Source: Streptococcus mitis
GTDB taxonomy: Bacteria; Bacillota; Bacilli; Lactobacillales; Streptococcaceae
DNA length: 26,529 nt
Reading direction: 5' to 3'
NCBI GenBank assembly: GCA_018364455.1
Contig: JAGZLW010000026.1
Location: 1-26,529 of the forward strand
Part shown: positions 1-6,437 of the stretch, one piece after another
Position numbering within the stretch: the first letter of the stretch is position 1
Layout of the letters: the number at the start of each line of letters is the position of its first letter
The notes under the pieces: generated by a model
Told to the model about the DNA's origin: nothing
The model's input: only the letters and a program-made list of their open reading frames with translations
Databases searched by the model: none
Translations under genes and position numbers: made by a program

Positions 1-107
1 TCCGTGCTGCTAGCTCAGCTATCGATAAAGCAGAAACTAAAGGTTTGATTCACAAAAACAAAGCAAGCCGCGATAAAGCTCGTCTTTCAGCTAAACTTGC
101 TAAATAA
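1..107 (+). CDS. rpsT: 30S ribosomal protein S20, 3' end (partial)
   Basis: The reading frame is open from base 3 and ends in TAA at 105-107. It encodes the Ala/Lys/Ser-rich C-terminal 34 residues typical of ribosomal protein S20, including ...[18 protein letters not shown]... and ending in KLAK. S20 is a primary 16S rRNA-binding protein of the small subunit. The N-terminal part and promoter lie outside the window. A hairpin with a T-tract follows directly, so this is the end of its transcript. Confidence 0.93.
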
Positions 108-108
108 G

Positions 109-136
109 AAACAGTCCATAGAGGCTGTTTTTTTGT
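109..136 (+). terminator. Rho-independent terminator after rpsT
   Basis: An imperfect stem (ACAG..CC with GG..CTGT around ATAGA, one bulged T) is followed by seven T. It starts 2 bases after the rpsT stop and lies before the ribosome binding site of the next gene. Confidence 0.8.
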
Positions 137-159
137 CTCCAAATAGGAAAAGGTAGAAA

Positions 160-684
160 ATGAAAATCGCAATTATCGGATATTCTGGTGCTGGTAAGTC
201 AACGCTAGCAGAAAAGTTATCTAACTACTACTCCATCCCAAAACTGCACATGGACACACTCCAATTTCAACCTGGTTGGCAAGACAGTGACCGCGACTGG
301 ATGTTAACCAAGATGAAAAACTTTCTCACCAAGCATGAAGCTTGGGTCACTGATGGGAATTATTCTTGGTGCTATTACGAGGAAAGAATGCAGGAAGCTG
401 ACCAAATCATCTTTCTCAATTTTTCCCCATTGACCTGTCTCTTTCGAGCCTTTAAACGTTATCTCACATACCGAGGCAAGGTCAGAGAAAGTATGGCAGC
501 TGGTTGTCAAGAACAGTTTAATTGGGAGTTTATCAGATGGATTCTCTGGGATGGACGGACTAAAGCTCAAAAAGAGAATTACCAAAAACTTTGCCAAGAA
601 TACTCACATAAAGTCACTATTCTTCGGAATCAGAAAGAACTAGATCAATTTCTAGATAAGAAAAGGAAGTCCTCCAATTCATAA
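160..684 (+). CDS. P-loop NMP-kinase-like protein (FlaR / topology modulation protein type)
   Basis: This 174-residue cytosolic protein begins with a textbook P-loop, GYSGAGKS, at residues 7-14. An adenylate-kinase-like layout follows: MDTLQFQPGW around 31-40, and a Trp-rich region with conserved basic residues (FKRYLTYRGKVRE) resembling the LID region of small nucleotide kinases. In streptococci such proteins are annotated as 'DNA topology modulation protein FlaR', but the family is adenylate-kinase related and the true substrate is unknown. The ATG at 160 is preceded by AGGAAAAGG. The gene stands alone between two terminators. Its last codons form one arm of the downstream hairpin. The P-loop NTPase call is firm; the historical topology role is doubtful. 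Confidence 0.85.
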   Translation: MKIAIIGYSGAGKSTLAEKLSNYYSIPKLHMDTLQFQPGWQDSDRDWMLTKMKNFLTKHEAWVTDGNYSWCYYEERMQEADQIIFLNFSPLTCLFRAFKRYLTYRGKVRESMAAGCQEQFNWEFIRWILWDGRTKAQKENYQKLCQEYSHKVTILRNQKELDQFLDKKRKSSNS

Positions 685-702
685 AGAAGGGCTTCCTTTT
701 TT
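661..702. terminator. Hairpin terminator shared by the converging flaR-like gene and deoD
   Basis: AAAAGGAAG (661-669) pairs with CTTCCTTTT (692-700), with two further G-C pairs inside. Six T follow on +. The left arm is coding sequence of the upstream gene and the loop contains its stop codon. deoD ends at 710 on the other strand, and the mirrored A/T tract could serve it too, less strongly. Confidence 0.75.
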
Positions 703-709
703 GATATAA

Positions 710-1420
710 TTATTCTGCAATCAAGGTTTCTAATCCAACCTTCATCATATCGGTGAAGGTATTTTGGCGTTCTTCTGCAGTTGTATCTTCATCTGGATTG
801 ACTAAACTATCAGAAATAGTCATGATGGCAAGCGCGTCAACATGGTGTTGGGCTGCCAGATAGTAAAGGGCTGCTGCTTCCATTTCCACAGCCTTGACTC
901 CCCATTTACCAAGTTCGATGTTCTTTTCAAAGTAGTTTGAGTAAAAGACATCAGATGACAAAACGTTCCCAACGTGGGTTGTCATACCGAGATTTTTGGC
1001 AATATGATAAGCCTTATCCAGCAAGTCAAAGCTAGCGATTTGTGGGAAATCATACTGTGGCCAGTCATTACGGACGATGTTTGAATTGGTCGCAGCTGCC
1101 TGCGCCAAAACTAATTCACGGACGTGAACATCTTCATTCAAAGAACCTGCAGTTCCCACACGAATCAATTTCTTCACACCGTAGTCAACAATCAACTCAC
1201 GCGCATAAATCGAAATAGATGGCATTCCCATCCCAGTTCCCATGACTGATACACGGTGACCTTTGTAAGTACCAGTGTAGCCAAACATGTTACGCACTTC
1301 GTTAAAACAAACAGCATCTTCAAGGAAATTCTCCGCAATAAACTTAGCACGAAGAGGATCGCCTGGAAGAAGAATTCTATCAGCAATTTCACCCTGCTGA
1401 GCAGCAATATGGATAGACAT
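710..1420 (-). CDS. deoD: Purine-nucleoside phosphorylase, DeoD (hexameric) type
   Basis: This 236-residue cytosolic enzyme phosphorolyses purine (deoxy)nucleosides to base plus (deoxy)ribose-1-phosphate. Its length and motifs are those of the hexameric DeoD class: RILLPGDPLRAKFIA near 15-29, a phosphate-binding MGTGMGMPS around 60-68, RVGTAGS near 86-92, VEMEAAALY near 177-185 and the catalytic-loop SDSLV. It is the last gene of the - strand nucleoside salvage block and complements the trimeric-type PunA encoded at 6438-7247. I see no good Shine-Dalgarno sequence before the ATG. The 290-base gap upstream contains two hairpins and its own candidate promoter, so it may be expressed partly independently of the genes upstream. 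Confidence 0.95.
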   Translation of the reverse strand: MSIHIAAQQGEIADRILLPGDPLRAKFIAENFLEDAVCFNEVRNMFGYTGTYKGHRVSVMGTGMGMPSISIYARELIVDYGVKKLIRVGTAGSLNEDVHVRELVLAQAAATNSNIVRNDWPQYDFPQIASFDLLDKAYHIAKNLGMTTHVGNVLSSDVFYSNYFEKNIELGKWGVKAVEMEAAALYYLAAQHHVDALAIMTISDSLVNPDEDTTAEERQNTFTDMMKVGLETLIAE

Positions 1421-1464
1421 AATTTATGATACAAAGAGCGAGAAGAAAACGACTGAAAATTAGG

Positions 1465-1499
1465 AATCTGACGAGAAATCCTGATTTCTCAGTCAGATT
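1465..1499 (-). promoter_or_regulatory. Strong hairpin in the deoD leader
   Basis: AATCTGAC and AGAAATC pair with GATTTCT and GTCAGATT across a CT loop, giving 15 base pairs with a small internal bulge. It lies 45 bases before the deoD start codon on the transcript side. On the - strand it is followed by a U-rich stretch, so it could act as an attenuator or terminator-like small repeat (for example of the SPRITE class described in pneumococcus). Its role is not provable from sequence. Confidence 0.55.
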
Positions 1500-1514
1500 A
1501 TCTATTTTCCAAGT

Positions 1515-1556
1515 TTTCCGCTCGTGTTCAAATCAAAACACACGCTCTACCTTTCT
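1515..1556. repeat. 42-bp direct repeat, copy 1 (deoD leader)
   Basis: This stretch matches 3221-3262 at 40 of 42 positions, in the same orientation. Each copy contains an inverted repeat (GTGTT...AACAC type, stronger in copy 2) able to form a short hairpin. Copy 1 lies in the deoD leader; copy 2 is fused to the truncated punA end. I cannot assign it to a named repeat family. Confidence 0.8.
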
Positions 1557-1592
1557 TTTTTTTTTATTTTATTTTTATAGCTAGGAAAAATC

Positions 1593-1636
1593 GGATTCAA
1601 TCATGACTCCGATAAGCCTACTTCTTTTTTATTTCA
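1593..1636 (-). promoter_or_regulatory. Candidate deoD promoter and ClC-gene terminator hairpin
   Basis: On the - strand, TTGTCA (1654-1659) and TGAAAT (1631-1636) are separated by 17 bases, giving a possible promoter between the ClC gene and deoD. Just downstream, ATCGGA and TCCGAT (about 1589-1612) form a 6-bp hairpin followed by T residues, which could end ClC transcription or attenuate deoD. Both signals are weak by themselves. Confidence 0.35.
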
Positions 1637-1710
1637 AACAGTTATTGATAAATTGACAATAGTTTTTAACCTTTTAAGATAAATCTTTGATTAGAAGAAA
1701 CGGTCGTTCT

Positions 1711-2994
1711 CTATCTTATTACTCTATTCTTTGACTTCTGACACAGTATGTTAGCCCAAGAAAAACGGTCTAATATTTTTGCAAATTCATAGGCTAAAAC
1801 AGCTGTTACTAAGAGATACGAAAGAGAATCTATACCTAGCCCAGTGAAACCTATAACTAATCCGGTTGCAGAAATGGGCGCCCTCAAGGTCACAGATAAA
1901 AAGCAAACAGATCCCAAAAGCAAAATGCTTGGCTGGCTATCCCCTCCTAGAATCATTCCAAAGAGAGCAGCTCCAGCCATCCCCAAGGCAAAAGATGGCG
2001 TAAGTGTACCACCATAGGCCCCTGCCCACAGAGTAATAAGAACGACCAGTGCTTTTAGGATAAACAAGAGGAATACTGTTTTACCATTGCTACCATTCAA
2101 TACTTCCTGAGCCATCATACGTCCATTTCCAAGTAGATGTGGAAAATAACTTGACAACCCAGCAAGAAAAAGAAAAGCTGTAGGCAATGTGAGAAGTACT
2201 CGTTTATCTTTTATCCTGTTTGAAGACACTTCTTTACTTAAGCGACCAAAAAGCCAAGCTAGTGGGCTTAAGAAAAGAAGTAATAAGGGAATAATCCATA
2301 TTTCCTTTAATGACCATGTTATCGCTGGAATCTGGTAGAGAGCCTGATCTGAAATAACCAAGCCTGCTATATAGGTTGAAACATAGGTAGTCAAACCGAC
2401 TAAGACAAATCGTTTAATAGATAGAGCAATTCCTAGGGTTTCAAAAACAAAGAAGACACTTGTTAATGGAACCTGATAGACAGCTGCTAAACCAGCACCA
2501 GCACCACAAGCAAGGAGAAAGATTTGATCCTTCTTAGAGAGAGAACATATTTTTCCAATTGGTCCTGCAAATAGAGTTCCAATCTCTCGCGGCGCAGCTT
2601 CTTTACCAATAGGTGCTCCCCCTCCAACTGCAATAATCTGCCAAATTGAATGAAATAGCTGTCTTAAAAAATGAAGCTTGTATCGTGAAGTCTCATCCTT
2701 CATCTGAGCTTTGATGGAATAAATCTTCGACCCTTTTTGCAAGAAATACCAGACCAAGGATGAGCCAAGACCCACGATTATTAAACTTAGTCCTATTCTT
2801 GAGGAGGAAACTCCATCTGTCAAAAATCCACTATGATGCTCTGACCGACCAAAAGCCAGCTCCTCCACCATCTCTAAAAGATAATGTAGAAAAATACCAG
2901 ATAAACCTGAAACTATTCCTTGCAAAATTACTGCTAGGAATAATTTAAGATTATAAGGGATTTTCTGAAAAATACTCCTCAATTCTTTTAACAT
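1711..2994 (-). CDS. ClC-family chloride channel / anion-proton antiporter
   Basis: This 427-residue polytopic membrane protein has about ten hydrophobic helices. The ClC signature in the first half is present as GAPIGKEAAPRE (about 127-137), where Glu132 corresponds to the external gating glutamate of ClC antiporters, and the later GGTLTPSFALGMAGA resembles the second anion-pore motif. Retention of that glutamate favours coupled anion/proton exchange over a passive channel; this is inference from the family. The ATG at 2994 overlaps the end of the punA remnant by a few bases and has no clear Shine-Dalgarno, which fits a former translational coupling to a full-length punA. In this strain the accessory insert lies upstream, so expression may depend on a different promoter. 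Confidence 0.92.
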   Translation of the reverse strand: MLKELRSIFQKIPYNLKLFLAVILQGIVSGLSGIFLHYLLEMVEELAFGRSEHHSGFLTDGVSSSRIGLSLIIVGLGSSLVWYFLQKGSKIYSIKAQMKDETSRYKLHFLRQLFHSIWQIIAVGGGAPIGKEAAPREIGTLFAGPIGKICSLSKKDQIFLLACGAGAGLAAVYQVPLTSVFFVFETLGIALSIKRFVLVGLTTYVSTYIAGLVISDQALYQIPAITWSLKEIWIIPLLLLFLSPLAWLFGRLSKEVSSNRIKDKRVLLTLPTAFLFLAGLSSYFPHLLGNGRMMAQEVLNGSNGKTVFLLFILKALVVLITLWAGAYGGTLTPSFALGMAGAALFGMILGGDSQPSILLLGSVCFLSVTLRAPISATGLVIGFTGLGIDSLSYLLVTAVLAYEFAKILDRFSWANILCQKSKNRVIR

Positions 2995-3227
2995 AGTAAT
3001 AATTCAGCAAAAACGGCTTTAAGTAAGCCTTTAAAATCACCTTTAACACACTCAGTCACTTCTATAACCTCTTCGTGGTTAATCTCTTCTTTGAAACCAG
3101 TAGTATAGTTAGTAATACATAAAATTCCTAGAAGTTTCAAACCTGAGTAGGCTACAACAATAACTTCAGGAGCAATTGACATTCCGACCACATCTGTTCC
3201 AAGCATCTTATAGGTACGAATTTCCGC
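2988..3227 (-). pseudogene. Displaced, truncated 3' end of a second punA copy
   Basis: The frame reads AEIRTYKMLGTDVVGMSIAPEVIV... to ...FKGLLKAVFAEL, the last ~67 residues of purine nucleoside phosphorylase, and is collinear with the end of intact punA (6438-7247). Amino-acid differences are many but conservative, so the copy is diverged and not a recent duplication. The original stop has been lost, adding LLC before a stop that overlaps the ClC start. The homology ends abruptly at GCGGAAATTCG, where the 42-bp repeat begins. No start codon or ribosome binding site makes this a credible gene. It is best read as the old punA end left beside the ClC gene when new DNA entered. Confidence 0.88.
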
Positions 3228-3262
3228 TCGTGTTCAAATCAGAACACGCGCTCTACCTTTCT
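3221..3262. repeat. 42-bp direct repeat, copy 2 (punA remnant junction)
   Basis: It matches 1515-1556 with two differences. It contains a 7-bp inverted repeat (CGTGTTC / GAACACG around AAATCA). Its last seven bases on the - strand (GCGGAAA) are also the first bases of the punA remnant, so the junction shows 7 bases of microhomology. Confidence 0.85.
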
Positions 3263-3265
3263 GTT

Positions 3266-3418
3266 TATACTCTTCAAAAATCTCTTCAAACCACGTCAAC
3301 GTCGCCTTGCCGTATATATGTTACTGACTTCGTCAGTTATATCTACAACCTCAAAGCAGTGCTTTGAGCAGCCTTCGGCTAGTTTCCTAGTTTGCTCTTT
3401 GATTTTCATTGAGTATTA
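3266..3418 (-). repeat. BOX element (boxA-boxB-boxC)
   Basis: Read on the - strand it begins TACTCAATGAAAATCAAAGA (boxA), carries one GACGAAGTCAGT hairpin (boxB), and ends GACGTGGTTTGAAGAGATTT (boxC). This is the standard BOX repeat of pneumococcus and its relatives, a non-autonomous mobile or RNA-structured element. Here it lies between the secreted protein gene and the punA remnant. Confidence 0.95.
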
Positions 3419-3439
3419 ATTTTGTTCTTTCACAGAGAG

Positions 3440-3468
3440 CTACCTGAGTTCTATTCAAGCTCAGGTAG
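3440..3468 (-). terminator. Hairpin after the secreted protein gene
   Basis: CTACCTGAG (3440-3448) and CTCAGGTAG (3460-3468) form a perfect 9-bp stem, extendable by two pairs, 47 bases past the stop of the 910-residue gene. No clear U-tract follows on the - strand, so termination is probable but not certain. Confidence 0.55.
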
Positions 3469-3514
3469 TACTTTCTTATAAACTAGATAAACTAACTGTC
3501 ATTGTACCATCAGA

Positions 3515-6247
3515 TTACAAGACATCATCGTCACTCACCTTGGAATTCAATGTCGTACCCCAATGAGTGATTTTCCGATGTGGTTGGGCGAGAAGAGGTC
3601 TGTTGTCATAGATTGTTTGCCATCTATTCCAGATAAGACCTGTTCTCTTTTCGATCTTAATTCGCAGATTTCTCATATTTTCTTTAATTGGAAGGTTGAG
3701 TACAAAACCTGCAGTCTGGTTACGTCCATTTCCTTCCCAAGAATGACTACGAACAACTGAATGACCATTTTTATCTACTGTAACTTCTTCCCAAGTTATA
3801 GAATAGCGTGCAATGTAAGCTCCACTATGCTGAATAGTTAGGGTTTTATCTTTTACAGGAGTGTAATTTAACACTTGTACTGGCTTAGAAGTTGGTGGTG
3901 TCACAGCATTCTTAGCTATAAATCGAAACACTTCTACTTCAGCAAGACTAAGAGCTTGATTTTTTTGACGTAGCTGAATGCGAACACGGCGGCCCAACTT
4001 GCCATCCAACTGAAGATCTAAACGATTTCCTTCTAAACGAGAAACATACTTTCTAGTAACTTCTGTCCCTTTTTCATCATATAAAATCACATCAAAATCT
4101 GCCAAACGTTTGGAAAGCTCGCCATCTCCACGATTATAAAGACGGACAAGTCCTACCTGTTCTGTACGACCTAAATCAACTTCCCACCAAGGCTGATTTT
4201 CAAATTTTGTATGAGTAATTGATTGCTGGCTGTAGTTACTATTGGTATTTCCATCTAGAGCACGACTAGCATCTCCTCCAAACTCAGTAGAGCTTTGGCG
4301 TGCTTGCTTTTTCCATGCGATATTCTCAGCACGCAAGACTTGAACTTCTGCGAGACTGAGAGCATTGTAACCATCTAACTCAATACGGACAAAACGAGCT
4401 TTTTTATAGTCAATTGCAATTTGTGCAGAGATATCTTTCAGAGATGCAATGCGCTTTCTGTCAATTTCTTTCCCAGAACTATCTAAAAGAATCACATTAA
4501 AATTGGTAAGCCTATCCTGAGCAGTATCTGTTCGATTATAGATATTGATTTGACGAATCGTTTCTTCCTTATCTAAATCGACTTGCCACCAAGGTTTAGA
4601 TTGAAACTCTGTATGCGTTACAGAATGATGAGCATAATTCCCATCAACTTTTCCATCCACAGCCCTTCTAGCGTCACCTCCAAAAGCTGTCGAACTTTGG
4701 GTAACCCGTTTCCCTAGAGCTATATTTTCAAGAGGTTCAGCGCTTGGTTGACTAGATGACAGAGGGACTTGTTGTTTCTTAAAGAAAGAAATTTTTTCCA
4801 GTTTTGGATCACGGTAACCCTGCTTATCCAATGTTGTTCGTTTTCCAATATTAAAGTTTGGAATATCATTCATGCGACTTTCAAAATAGCCACGCGAACG
4901 GTGTTTAACATTGGCGCTTCCTGTAGATGTCACCACATCACTATCATTTTGTAGCACAGATGTAACCACATTGTCGTTATCCACTACATAATGTTTAATT
5001 TTTCCATTTACAGCAAGCTTCCGACTTTCTAGTCCTACATCCCAAAAACCATTTTTGGCATTCCAGATTGTTCTTGAAGTAATGACCTTAGGTGCATTAA
5101 ATGTTGTCACTTTTTTCAAAACATTATTATAAAAAGTAGGATATTTCTGATAAGCTTCAACTGCTGCTATTTGAGCTAGATAGCCTCCTAGCGAATGACC
5201 TGTCATATACAGATTTGTAATGCTGGAATCCTGCGCCAATTCTTTTACAACATTACGGATATCATCCGCTTGTGCAGGTTTATTTCCTCCTAGCAAGGTC
5301 AAGTCCGTTCTCAAATCTTTGGCATCATTCAGTCTTGTCCCACGTATAGCCAACATTTGAACAGTATTGTCTTTTAAATAAGGAAGATCACTCTTAGTTT
5401 CAAATAGATAAGCATCCAAACCACTAGCTGTATGGTAAGCTTTTTTCATCTTCCAAAACGGAGCTAACTCATTGTGCATCATCTTATATTCTTGACGATT
5501 CAAGTAGAGACTCGGAAATGGATTCTTATGATCTAGAATTTTTTCGATATAGTCATCATCACGATAGGATAACTCCATAAAGAGAAGAGCATCTCGATCT
5601 GTAACATACCATTGTTTCTTATTATCATCTTCCCTATCTGCTAATCCGTCTCCATCACTATCTGCCAGTAATGGATGACTGTTATATCCTAAATATTCCT
5701 TACCATCTTTACGATAAACATAAAGTTCATCCTTATTTTTGATACCATCCTGATCGTCATCACCTTCTAAATCAAGGACTTTTTCACCATAAAGAGAATT
5801 GTCAAGCAAATCATTTTCTGAGTGCAGTTCTCCTTTTGAGATTTTCAAAAGATCTTCTGCTGTCACAGGACGAGAAGTTGTAGACTCATCCTTTACATTT
5901 TCCTCTTTATTCACTTCTTCAGAAACTAGAGCAGGCTCTGTTTTATGGGATTCCAGCTTTTCTTCTTCCTTCTGATTTTTAAGGACTTCTTTTGTTTCCG
6001 GAGCTGGTTGGATAACTGCCACTCTTTCCTCTATAAGAGGCGTTTCCTGTTTTTTATCAGTATTTTCTAGTTTTGTCGGACTATCCGTTGCATTTACTAC
6101 TAGAGGAGTTTCGTTTTTCACAACTGGACTTCCTTCATTGGCAGAAATTCCTGTTGGTGCTAAAAAAACAAAACCAACTGCAACAGATACAACTCCGATA
6201 CTTAATTTTTTTATGCCAAAACGCATCATTCGTTGACCGATTTTCAT
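3515..6247 (-). CDS. Secreted lipase-like / tandem fucolectin / CDC domain 4 fusion protein
   Basis: A 910-residue exported protein with a mosaic layout. Residues 1-36 are a YSIRK-like signal peptide (FGIKKLSIGVVSVAVG core, cleavage likely after ISA). About 37-130 is a Lys/Glu/Pro-rich spacer. Residues 159-208 hold two EF-hand-like loops (DDDQDGIKNKDE, DSDGDGLADRED). About 212-462 is an alpha/beta hydrolase like class-3 lipase/Mbeg1 proteins: IRGT at 301-304, nucleophile elbow GHSLGG with Ser352, candidate Asp423 or Asp425 and His449. Residues 508-637 and 642-774 are two F-type lectin (F5/8C, fucolectin) domains, each with H-X26-R-X-D-X4-R/K. About 795-910 aligns with domain 4 of cholesterol-dependent cytolysins. 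Domains 1-3 of the toxin are absent, as is an LPXTG anchor. It is probably secreted and binds host glycan and sterol; lipase activity is inferred. A hairpin follows; no confident promoter is seen upstream. Confidence 0.9.
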   Translation of the reverse strand: MKIGQRMMRFGIKKLSIGVVSVAVGFVFLAPTGISANEGSPVVKNETPLVVNATDSPTKLENTDKKQETPLIEERVAVIQPAPETKEVLKNQKEEEKLESHKTEPALVSEEVNKEENVKDESTTSRPVTAEDLLKISKGELHSENDLLDNSLYGEKVLDLEGDDDQDGIKNKDELYVYRKDGKEYLGYNSHPLLADSDGDGLADREDDNKKQWYVTDRDALLFMELSYRDDDYIEKILDHKNPFPSLYLNRQEYKMMHNELAPFWKMKKAYHTASGLDAYLFETKSDLPYLKDNTVQMLAIRGTRLNDAKDLRTDLTLLGGNKPAQADDIRNVVKELAQDSSITNLYMTGHSLGGYLAQIAAVEAYQKYPTFYNNVLKKVTTFNAPKVITSRTIWNAKNGFWDVGLESRKLAVNGKIKHYVVDNDNVVTSVLQNDSDVVTSTGSANVKHRSRGYFESRMNDIPNFNIGKRTTLDKQGYRDPKLEKISFFKKQQVPLSSSQPSAEPLENIALGKRVTQSSTAFGGDARRAVDGKVDGNYAHHSVTHTEFQSKPWWQVDLDKEETIRQINIYNRTDTAQDRLTNFNVILLDSSGKEIDRKRIASLKDISAQIAIDYKKARFVRIELDGYNALSLAEVQVLRAENIAWKKQARQSSTEFGGDASRALDGNTNSNYSQQSITHTKFENQPWWEVDLGRTEQVGLVRLYNRGDGELSKRLADFDVILYDEKGTEVTRKYVSRLEGNRLDLQLDGKLGRRVRIQLRQKNQALSLAEVEVFRFIAKNAVTPPTSKPVQVLNYTPVKDKTLTIQHSGAYIARYSITWEEVTVDKNGHSVVRSHSWEGNGRNQTAGFVLNLPIKENMRNLRIKIEKRTGLIWNRWQTIYDNRPLLAQPHRKITHWGTTLNSKVSDDDVL

Positions 6248-6437
6248 TCTTTTCTAACTTTCTTTTATTTTCCCCTATTTACCAATAATTGATAAATAAG
6301 CATGTGATAAATTTTTACTAAAGATATAGTAGTTGATTAGATTTTTGTTCATCTTTTAATCACAACAAACCCAATCTTCTCTACTAAAGACGATGAGAAC
6401 TCCCCCCATTTCTAGTCTAATGCCATCACCAATTTTT

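Noticed and set aside
1653..1680. + strand promoter TTGACA-N16-TAAGAT
   Set aside because: It would only produce antisense RNA to the ClC gene, the -10 is weak, and the sequence is better explained by the - strand candidate and A/T richness.
3176..3367. 63-codon + ORF across the punA remnant and BOX
   Set aside because: It runs through remnant and repeat sequence, has no ribosome binding site and no recognisable protein features.
4124..4132. RGD tripeptide (706-708) as an integrin-binding motif
   Set aside because: Arg706 and Asp708 are the fucose-binding residues of the second F-type lectin domain, which explains the tripeptide without integrin binding.
6140..6180. LAPTG in the secreted protein, resembling an LPXTG sortase motif
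   Set aside because: It lies at the end of the N-terminal signal peptide (residues 29-33) and has no following hydrophobic/charged tail, so it is not a sorting signal.
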